From contig JBLIOB010000094.1 in assembly GCA_047639575.1 (NCBI GenBank), positions 1 to 14,209 of the forward strand: DNA of 14,209 nt, read 5' to 3'. Position 1 is the stretch's first letter; each line of letters starts with the position of its first letter. Below, one piece after another: positions 6,482 to 13,110 of this stretch. A program made the translations under genes and the position numbers. Below the pieces are notes generated by a model. It was given only the letters and a program-made list of their open reading frames with translations. It was not told where the DNA came from and did no database searches. The stretch is from JBLIOB01 sp047639575. GTDB taxonomy: Bacteria; Bacteroidota; Bacteroidia; Flavobacteriales_D; Parvicellaceae.

Positions 6482-7099
6482 ATGAGTTATTTCAACCCAC
6501 AATTCGAAGAAAAATTAACCGATGCCGTTCAAGCAATTGAAGGGGTTTCTAAGGTTGAAGTGGTGGTAGTGGTTAAGGAGCATTCTAGTAACTATCAGCA
6601 TGTACCAGTGCTCATGGCTTTATTCGCCTTCGTGCTAGGTTTTGGTTATTTCATGATCTCTCCAATTATGTATGGTGATGCTATGATACTTTCTGGTAGC
6701 ATTGGAACAGCCATCGTATTTTATGGATTAGGATCAATTGGCAGTATCAAAAAGACGTTTGTGAAACGGGCAAGTCTCGATCGTTATGTGGAATTAAATG
6801 CGCGAGCAATTTTTCAAAAAGCAGGCATTCATCACACAAAGGATGAAATTGGAATCTTGATATATGCTTCTAAACTAGAAGGTAAATTAATGCTGTTGAC
6901 TGATCGTGGAGTCATCGCTGAAATACATCCAGATGAACTTACCGAATTAGAGCAGACTTTACAAACAAGTTTCAACAATGGAGATGCGGATAAATTTATT
7001 CATTCGTTAAAGGATACCGCAAAACTTTTTGGTGAAAGGCTTCCGGTAGAAGAGAACGATGTAAATGAACTTCCAGATTTTTTAGATATCGAAATTTGA
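6482..7099 (+). CDS. Membrane protein with a split TPM (TPM_phosphatase-like) domain
   Basis: A 205-residue protein resembling the predicted membrane proteins of the COG3762 type. Residues 1-40 carry the first half of a TPM fold (helix FEEKLTDAVQAIE, then strand KVEVVVVVKEHSSNY). A two-helix membrane hairpin follows at about 41-61 and 66-86. Then comes the second half of the fold, with the diagnostic segment GILIYASKLEGKLMLLTDRGV (about 124-144). TPM domains are found in the TLP18.3/Psb32/MOLO-1 group, where acid phosphatase activity has been described for plant members; no catalytic role can be asserted here. Basic residues (KKTFVKR, 90-96) after the hairpin favour both soluble halves lying in the cytoplasm. 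The acidic C-terminus ends in FLDIEI. The stop overlaps the start of the Tim44-like gene by 4 nt, so the two products are probably made together. The upstream 131-bp region divides it from the PIF1-like gene and must hold its promoter. Confidence 0.85.
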   Translation: MSYFNPQFEEKLTDAVQAIEGVSKVEVVVVVKEHSSNYQHVPVLMALFAFVLGFGYFMISPIMYGDAMILSGSIGTAIVFYGLGSIGSIKKTFVKRASLDRYVELNARAIFQKAGIHHTKDEIGILIYASKLEGKLMLLTDRGVIAEIHPDELTELEQTLQTSFNNGDADKFIHSLKDTAKLFGERLPVEENDVNELPDFLDIEI

Positions 7100-8583
7100 G
7101 ATTTAGAAATTACATATCGATTTTTATTGCATTTACTGCTTTCATGCTATTATTCGTTTTAGATGCGGATGCTCGACCAGGAGGTGGAGGAGGATTCAGC
7201 TCAGGCGGTGGCGGTGGTTTTAGTTCTGGAGGAGGTTCTTTCGGAGGAGGCTCAGGAGGAGGCGGTGGTGCTACAGATCCATTAACTATGGCATTAATCT
7301 TGGGCGCAGTCGTAGTATTTTGGATTTTGAGAGCTTTGAATAAGAAGAAAGGCAAGATAGCCAGTTCAGGTGCGAGCCACAGCAGTAAACTAACCAGTTT
7401 AACATTTAGAGATGCTCAACTTCAGGCCTTCAAAACGATGGACAAGAACTTTTCGAAATCCATGTTTGTTGATTTTGCGAGTTTAATGTACCACAAGTAC
7501 TATCACTGGTACGGTGAAAAAGAGTTTAATAATTTGCAACCTTATTTAACGCCTATTCTTTTTGAAGCAGGCATTAAACCTGCCGATTATAATATTACAG
7601 AAATAGTAATTGGAAATATCGAGTTAAGAGACATTAGCTACGGAGGCAACCAAGCTAACATTGAGGTGGAATTCGAAGCTAATTATACCAGTGTACAAAG
7701 TGATGGTAGTAAAATGAGATACATCATGACCGAACGATGGAAGTTTAGTCATAATGGGGAATGGCCATCTCAAGAAGTTTTCGATCCGAAATCAATTAAT
7801 TGTCATAATTGTGGAGCTCCTTCCGCTTTTACGGATTCAGGAAGTTGTACGCACTGTGGTACTTTGCTTGATGCCCAGAGAATTCCTTGGTACGTGTCAG
7901 GAATTGCAAGAGTAAAATCACAATCCTTTAAAGCTGGGGATTTAACAACGTATAGTCCCGAACAAGGAACATTTGATATGACCTTAATCCAGCCATCTCT
8001 AAATGCAAATGCGGTTAGGTTTACACAGGCTAACGCCATTTCGAACTGGGAAGAATACAAGCAAAATTTTATAAATGAGGTTGTTGGATATACATTTATG
8101 CAGATCTATAAAGCTTGGTCCAAACATCGATGGGAAGATGTAAGGCATTTGTGCTCAGATCGATTATTTGAATCAAACGAATTTTGGATTAACAACTACA
8201 AAGAGGCGGGACTAGTCAATAGATTGGACGATATTAAAGTTCAAAAGGCCGAAGTTGTAAGTATTGAAATTGATTCTTTTTATGAGGCAATAACGGTGCG
8301 TATTCACGCAGCGTGCAAAGATTATGTAATTCTAAGCAGTAATAACAAAGTAGTTGGAGGGTCTGATTCTAAAGATCGCGCATTTAGCGAATACTGGACT
8401 TTTGTAAGAAGAGTAGGCGTAGAGAAGAATAAAATGGATGCTAGTCAATGTCCTAATTGTGGTGCTGCATCGGATCAGATGGGACAGTCGGCAGTATGTG
8501 GCTATTGTAATACGAAAGTAAATACTGGAGAGCATTCCTGGATTATCGCAACGATTACTCAAGACGAAGTTTATTCAGGCTAG
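7096..8583 (+). CDS. Membrane-anchored protein with two Tim44-like domains and two zinc ribbons
   Basis: A 495-residue protein. Residues 1-27 form a signal peptide ending LDADA before RPGG. Residues 28-58 are almost entirely Gly/Ser with a few Phe. A transmembrane helix at about 62-80 is followed by NKKKGK, which places the rest in the cytoplasm. A first Tim44-like (NTF2-fold) unit spans about 105-232 and is closed by a zinc ribbon with Cys 236/239/251/254. A linker leads to a second Tim44-like unit at about 325-445 with Cys 452/455/468/471. The halves look like an internal duplication: each has a helix ending near Y-H-W/K-A-W, a D-I strand, and TERWKF or SEYWTF before the ribbon. Mitochondrial Tim44 tethers Hsp70 to the import channel, and bacterial relatives are membrane proteins of mostly unknown role; the function here is unknown. 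The start is TTG (7096-7098) overlapping the TGA of the TPM gene. The first ATG is at codon 17, inside the signal peptide, so the TTG is favoured. Unpaired Cys ribbons fit a reducing cytoplasm. Confidence 0.85.
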   Translation: MRFRNYISIFIAFTAFMLLFVLDADARPGGGGGFSSGGGGGFSSGGGSFGGGSGGGGGATDPLTMALILGAVVVFWILRALNKKKGKIASSGASHSSKLTSLTFRDAQLQAFKTMDKNFSKSMFVDFASLMYHKYYHWYGEKEFNNLQPYLTPILFEAGIKPADYNITEIVIGNIELRDISYGGNQANIEVEFEANYTSVQSDGSKMRYIMTERWKFSHNGEWPSQEVFDPKSINCHNCGAPSAFTDSGSCTHCGTLLDAQRIPWYVSGIARVKSQSFKAGDLTTYSPEQGTFDMTLIQPSLNANAVRFTQANAISNWEEYKQNFINEVVGYTFMQIYKAWSKHRWEDVRHLCSDRLFESNEFWINNYKEAGLVNRLDDIKVQKAEVVSIEIDSFYEAITVRIHAACKDYVILSSNNKVVGGSDSKDRAFSEYWTFVRRVGVEKNKMDASQCPNCGAASDQMGQSAVCGYCNTKVNTGEHSWIIATITQDEVYSG

Positions 8584-8660
8584 CAAGACAACTACAGGTT
8601 TTAGCCCAACTTTCTAATTCATTTTTGATTTCTTAACTTGTACTTTTCAGATCAAATCAT

Positions 8661-9329
8661 ATGACAATATCTAAAGAACTTATTGCTTTTTTAAAAGAGC
8701 TTGCTAATAATAATAATAGAGATTGGTTTACGGAACATAAACCAGTATTCCAGCAACATCAACTTGATGTGAAGCTTTTTTTCGGAAGTGTAGAAGAGAG
8801 ATTGCAAAAGACGGATGAGATTGAAGGTCACAACGTGTATCGAATATATCGTGACGTTAGATTTTCTAAGGATAAAACTCCTTATAAAGCGAGGTTTTCC
8901 GGTGGATTCAAGCGAGCTACAAAGGCTTTGAGAGGCGGATATTTCCTAAGCATTGAGCCAGGTAACACATTTGTTGGTGGAGGATTTTACGGCCCGAACA
9001 AGGAAGATCTGTTAAGGCTTAGAAGGGAGTTTGAAATGGATGATTCTGAAATTCGTGATATACTTAATAATGAAAAGTTTAAAGCACTTTTTGGAGGTTT
9101 ACAAGGCTCAGAATTAAAAACGGCCCCACGAGATTTTAACCCGGAACATAAAGCAATTGATCTCATAAGGAAAAAGCAGTTTTATGCAGGCAGGTATTTT
9201 ACCGACAAGCAGGTATTGAGTGATGATTTCGTGAATGAAGTTGTTGATACTTTTACAACGTTAAGACCCTATTTCGACTATATGAGTGATGTGTTAACTA
9301 CGGACATGAATGGAGTAAGCGTTATCTGA
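8661..9329 (+). CDS. DUF2461 family protein
   Basis: A 222-residue soluble protein, the usual length for the DUF2461/TIGR02453 family. Recognisable family features are the N-terminal FLKELANNNNRDWFTEHK, the central RIYRDVRFSKDKTPYK, GGYFLSIEPGNTFVGGGFYGP, and a late KKQFYAGRYFTD segment. No signal peptide or membrane helix is present, so it should be cytoplasmic. The biochemical role of the family is not known. Conserved Arg, Lys and Asp residues in the RDVRFSKDKTPYK stretch suggest a polar active or binding site, but this is inference. The gene begins with ATG and follows the Tim44-like gene after 77 bp on the same strand with no hairpin terminator between, so it may be an extension of that unit or an independent housekeeping gene. 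No clear GC-rich terminator follows it. Confidence 0.93.
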   Translation: MTISKELIAFLKELANNNNRDWFTEHKPVFQQHQLDVKLFFGSVEERLQKTDEIEGHNVYRIYRDVRFSKDKTPYKARFSGGFKRATKALRGGYFLSIEPGNTFVGGGFYGPNKEDLLRLRREFEMDDSEIRDILNNEKFKALFGGLQGSELKTAPRDFNPEHKAIDLIRKKQFYAGRYFTDKQVLSDDFVNEVVDTFTTLRPYFDYMSDVLTTDMNGVSVI

Positions 9330-9599
9330 TTAGGAATCTTTTTTAATGTTAAAAAGCAATTCATCGAACTCATTGATAAAAAAGAAGTTTTTGGGGAATT
9401 GGTAAAAATAGATGGAAGCTTAAATTCGCATATTTGTTCTGGTTCCGAATTTCATGTTTAATGATTATTAAAACCTAGCAGCTTTGTTAAATTATGAAGC
9501 CACTTATTTTTTATTGGATAGTTTTAGCATACCAATCTACTCTATATTCGCTGTTGCGTTTTGACTTTCCAGAAATTACTTTAGCCAAAAATCTATTGA
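9330..9599. other. Intergenic region upstream of the large exported protein
   Basis: 270 bp of AT-rich sequence with no recognised gene or RNA. It holds an AT-only hairpin at 9338-9356 without a T tract, and an inverted hexamer TTTAAT/ATTAAA at 9457-9472. A weak promoter-like pair (TTG at 9554-9556, TACTTTAG at 9577-9584, 20 bp apart) would leave almost no leader before the ATG at 9600. Nothing firmer can be said. Confidence 0.5.
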
Positions 9600-12500
9600 A
9601 TGAGAATCTTCCTAATAGTTGTTTTAAGTCTTTCAATCTCTTCTCTCTTTGGCCAAGAATGGGTTGATCAGATGAAAGATCCGAATGTGAATTTCTATGA
9701 AGTGCAGCAATCGTTTAATGATTTTTGGGGCAATCGAACAATTGAAAGAGGCAAAGGGTATAAGCAATATAAGCGATGGGAGTATTTTATGGAGCCCAGA
9801 GTTCATCCTCATGGAAATAGACCAAATCCAACAGCTACGTTTGTAGAGCGGTTAAAGTTTGAATCAGAATACCCTCAAAAAGAAGCTAAGGCTGGTACTT
9901 GGACACCTTTAGGGCCAAGTGAATGGACTAATCCAACTGGCTGGAATCCAGGTGTTGGTCGAATCAACTGCGTTGCTGAAGAACCTGGAAATTCATCAAC
10001 TATATATGTTGGATCTCCAGCAGGAGGTATTTGGAAATCTATTGATTCAGGAATATCATGGACTCCTTTAGCAGACGATTTTATTTCAATGGGAGTTTCT
10101 TCGATCGTAATTAGTGCTCAAAACACAAACACAATATATATTGCAACTGGTGATTCAGACGGAAGTGACACATACAGCATTGGTGTCCTTAAATCTACTG
10201 ATGGAGGATTAACATGGAATACTACTGGACTCAGCTATTTAACAACTGAATCAAAATCCATTTATAAATTATTGATTCATCCAACTAATGATCAAATGCT
10301 GTGGGCAGCAACGGATAATGGTTTTTACAAGTCAATTGATGGTGGAAATAACTGGGTACAGAAAAGCAATTACGCAATTCGGGATATTGAATTAAACCCT
10401 GACAATCCAAATACAATTTTTGCAAGTGCACGTTCCGTGTTTTATTCTCATGATGCAGGGGAGACATTTGCTTCAGCTTCCGGACTTCCTAGTACATCCT
10501 TAGTAAGCAGGATGGTAATTGCGGTTACTGAGCACGATTCTAATTATGTTTATGCGCTAGCTGCGAATGATATTAATAATGGTTTACTAGGCGTTTATCA
10601 GTCTATAGATGGAGGGGCCACATACAATTTAAAATTTGACACTTTAAATCTTCTTGGTTATTCGGAAGACGGTGATGATACTGGAGGTCAAAGCTGGTAT
10701 GATTTAGCGATAGCCTGTAGTCATACAAATAAAAACAGAATAATCGTTGGAGGTATAAATGCCTGGAGGTCAAATGATGGTGGAGACTTTTTCACGATCG
10801 TATCGCACTGGGTTCATCCTTCAAGCATTGGTTACACTCATGCCGACATACATACATTAGATTATATAGGAAGTAGATTATATTGTGGAAGCGATGGTGG
10901 AATATTCAGGTCTTTCAATAGTGGAACTACCTGGAGTGATCTTTCAGCAGGCTTGGAAATTGGACAGTTTTATAAATTGGGTATTACTGAACAAAATCCG
11001 GATTTAATCATAGGTGGATTGCAAGATAATGGCACTTTTATTAAGAAATCTACTGGATGGGAGCACATTAGAGGTGGAGATGGTATGGAAGCTATTATTG
11101 ATCCAACAAATGACAGTGTTTGGTATACTTCTTACCAATATGGATCACTTAATAAAACCGTTGACGGTGGCGCTAATTTTTTTGGAATTTCGGACAGTAT
11201 TACTGAAGGTGGAGCTTGGGTGACGCCTTATGCCATAAATCCAGTAAACACGGATATTCTGTATGCTGGTTACGGGTCCATTTGGAAAACAACAGATGGA
11301 GGATTAGATTGGGAGAAAGTATCACCGTACTTATTTACAGTTCGTCATATTGAAGTTTCTTCTTCAAATCCAGATGTGGTCTACGTTTCATCTTATGATG
11401 ACATTTACAGAACTACCGATGCTGGAGCAACGTGGAATGATGTGACTTCTAACTTACCGTCTGGTCCATCCATATCTGGGTTTACGATAAGCCCAACTAA
11501 CTCAGAAGTTGTATTTATAACGTATTCAAGTTACTTCTCCGGGGATAAAGTATTTGTTACAAGTGATGGAGGTGCTACTTGGTCTAATATCAGCGGAAAC
11601 CTACCGAACATTCCAATCAATTGTATCGAATATGAAACAGGAAGTGCCGCTGGAATTTACATCGGCACCGATAATGGCATTTATTATAAAGACAGTAACT
11701 TAATTTATTGGCAAACTTTTGATGGGGGATTGCCAAATGTGATAATTAATGAATTAGCTATAAACAGTACAGAAGGTACTATTAAAGCAGCTACTTATGG
11801 TAGAGGGATCTGGGAATCTCCTTTGAAAGCTCCTTTAGGAGTACCTATTGCTGGATTTGTGACAAATTTAACTGAAGTGTGTCCCGGTCAAACCATACAG
11901 TATACAGATCAGTGCATTGATCATGGTCCTTTCTGGCAATGGACATTTCCAGGAGGAATTCCAAGTACAAGTACAGATCAGAACCCTTTAGTTACTTATC
12001 CGATATTAGGAGATTATGACGCTAAACTAGTAGTAAGCAATGTAACAGGAAGTGATTCCATAACCAAGACTCTTCACATTTCAGTGGTTGACCCTGTAGT
12101 TGGAAGTTTGGATTTAATAGAAGACTTTGAAGCAGGATGGGATTCAGAGTGGGTAGTTAATAATCTCGATTTTGGAACAACTTGGGAAATAGTTCCTTAT
12201 GGTGGATATGGTTTAAGCGATTCATGCGTATCCATAGATAATTATCGACAAGAGTCATTAAGTAATGATGAATTTTTCACAAATGCTTTTGATGCATCAG
12301 CAGAGACAGAAGTATGGTTGCAATTCGATTATGCATATGGAAAGAACAGCGGATACAAGAAGGATACGTTGGCAATTTTCACTACCACGAATTGTGGCGG
12401 ATTGGTAACCGAAGTATGGAAAGAAGGAGGCTCTAATTTAGCTACCGTTGCTGGGCTTTTCACAGGTCCATTTGCACCTTTGGAAATTTATTGGAGCAAA

Positions 12501-12863
12501 GTCACTATGGACATAAGCCATTTGGCAGGAGAAAGCAGTTCGAAAGTTCTGTTTAGAAATATAGGGAGACAAGGAAATTTACTGTACATCGATAATATCA
12601 ATATCACAAATTATCCTCCTGCAACAGGTGTTATGGTGACTGAAACGCCAATTGTTACTGTATATCCAAACCCAAGCAATAGTGTGTTTTATGTAGATGG
12701 GTTACCTGCTAATAGTGTTTATGAAGTGTATGACCTTTCAGGCAGGATGTTGATTGAATCAGGCAATAGTTCTTTTGATTTAGAAAGATATGCCTCTGGA
12801 ATATATGTGCTTAAATTGAATGTAGGAGGCACTCCTCAAAGCATTAAACTGATTAAAGAATAG
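9600..12863 (+). CDS. Exported Asp-box propeller protein with PKD domain and T9SS sorting domain
   Basis: A 1087-residue protein. A signal peptide covers 1-18 (cleavage before QEWV). After a linker, WTPLGPSEWTNP (101-112) opens a large beta-propeller region to about 740. It carries eleven S/T-x-D-x-G-x-x-W/F/Y Asp boxes, at 147, 199, 245, 283, 335, 391, 438, 520, 564, 605 and 654, with a degenerate twelfth near 706. This is the VPS10/sortilin or BNR-type architecture common in secreted Bacteroidota proteins. A PKD domain follows (about 748-832, with FWQWTFPGG and NPLVTYPILGDYDAKLVV). Then comes a jelly-roll or MAM-like segment (about 838-1002, DFEAGWDSEW to LLYIDNINI). A type A type IX sorting domain ends the protein (1021-1087, VYPNPSNSVFYVDG, YDLSGRML, YASGIYVLKL). 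It is thus predicted to be exported by Sec and the T9SS to the cell surface or medium. Its substrate is unknown. The Asp boxes stabilise blades and do not show enzymatic activity, so hydrolase and adhesin roles are both open. Its stop lies one nucleotide from that of the convergent gene. Confidence 0.95.
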   Translation: MRIFLIVVLSLSISSLFGQEWVDQMKDPNVNFYEVQQSFNDFWGNRTIERGKGYKQYKRWEYFMEPRVHPHGNRPNPTATFVERLKFESEYPQKEAKAGTWTPLGPSEWTNPTGWNPGVGRINCVAEEPGNSSTIYVGSPAGGIWKSIDSGISWTPLADDFISMGVSSIVISAQNTNTIYIATGDSDGSDTYSIGVLKSTDGGLTWNTTGLSYLTTESKSIYKLLIHPTNDQMLWAATDNGFYKSIDGGNNWVQKSNYAIRDIELNPDNPNTIFASARSVFYSHDAGETFASASGLPSTSLVSRMVIAVTEHDSNYVYALAANDINNGLLGVYQSIDGGATYNLKFDTLNLLGYSEDGDDTGGQSWYDLAIACSHTNKNRIIVGGINAWRSNDGGDFFTIVSHWVHPSSIGYTHADIHTLDYIGSRLYCGSDGGIFRSFNSGTTWSDLSAGLEIGQFYKLGITEQNPDLIIGGLQDNGTFIKKSTGWEHIRGGDGMEAIIDPTNDSVWYTSYQYGSLNKTVDGGANFFGISDSITEGGAWVTPYAINPVNTDILYAGYGSIWKTTDGGLDWEKVSPYLFTVRHIEVSSSNPDVVYVSSYDDIYRTTDAGATWNDVTSNLPSGPSISGFTISPTNSEVVFITYSSYFSGDKVFVTSDGGATWSNISGNLPNIPINCIEYETGSAAGIYIGTDNGIYYKDSNLIYWQTFDGGLPNVIINELAINSTEGTIKAATYGRGIWESPLKAPLGVPIAGFVTNLTEVCPGQTIQYTDQCIDHGPFWQWTFPGGIPSTSTDQNPLVTYPILGDYDAKLVVSNVTGSDSITKTLHISVVDPVVGSLDLIEDFEAGWDSEWVVNNLDFGTTWEIVPYGGYGLSDSCVSIDNYRQESLSNDEFFTNAFDASAETEVWLQFDYAYGKNSGYKKDTLAIFTTTNCGGLVTEVWKEGGSNLATVAGLFTGPFAPLEIYWSKVTMDISHLAGESSSKVLFRNIGRQGNLLYIDNINITNYPPATGVMVTETPIVTVYPNPSNSVFYVDGLPANSVYEVYDLSGRMLIESGNSSFDLERYASGIYVLKLNVGGTPQSIKLIKE

Positions 12864-12864
12864 C

Positions 12865-13092
12865 TTATTTTTTATCCAGCTGATCCTTATGTGGATTCGG
12901 TCTTTTAATCATCTTGTAAAGGAATAGTAAAACGATTACTAAACCTCCTAGGAGTATGAACAATAAAGGCATATTAAGTTCTATTTCATCCCCTTTTAGT
13001 GGGTTGCTGGAAGTAGTGTCAGTCTGAGCGATCGAACTGCTTACAAACATTAACATTATAACTATTGAGATACATTTTAAAAACACATTCAT
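12865..13092 (-). CDS. Small single-pass membrane protein of unknown function
   Basis: A 75-residue protein. Residues 1-22 look like a signal peptide (MNVFLKCISIVIMLMFVSSSIA, cleavage before QTDTT). A short polar stretch follows (TDTTSSNPLKGDEIELN). Residues 41-59 are a strong transmembrane helix (MPLLFILLGGLVIVLLFLY) followed by the basic tail KMIKRPNPHKDQLDKK. The positive-inside rule puts the tail in the cytoplasm and the T/S-rich stretch in the periplasm. The coherent signal peptide plus helix plus basic tail argues for a real gene despite its size. I do not recognise a named family. It converges with the large exported protein (stops one base apart) and is divergent from the TPR gene, whose start is only 18-48 bp away. 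Co-regulation with the TPR protein through the shared upstream region is plausible but unproven. Confidence 0.75.
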   Translation of the reverse strand: MNVFLKCISIVIMLMFVSSSIAQTDTTSSNPLKGDEIELNMPLLFILLGGLVIVLLFLYKMIKRPNPHKDQLDKK

Positions 13093-13110
13093 CCTGCGAA
13101 TGTAATAAAG

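Noticed and set aside
7110..7355. Reverse-strand Pro-rich frame of 81 codons
   Set aside because: Its proline runs are the complement of the glycine codons of the Gly/Ser segment in the Tim44-like gene.
9338..9356. Hairpin after the DUF2461 gene as a terminator
   Set aside because: The stem is almost entirely A-T with a bulge and is not followed by a T tract.
9554..9584. TTG and TACTTTAG, 20 bp apart, as a promoter for the large exported protein
   Set aside because: The -7 element misses the consensus and transcription would start nearly at the ATG, so support is too weak for a feature.
9494..9667. 57-codon forward frame starting ATG AAG CCA
   Set aside because: It has a hydrophobic beginning but overlaps the signal-peptide region of the large exported protein in another frame, and its second half is simply that sequence read out of frame.
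9900..11820. Sialidase or GH74 glycosidase assignment for the propeller region
   Set aside because: Asp boxes occur in many non-enzymatic propellers, and I could not identify a catalytic set, so a specific enzyme name is not justified.
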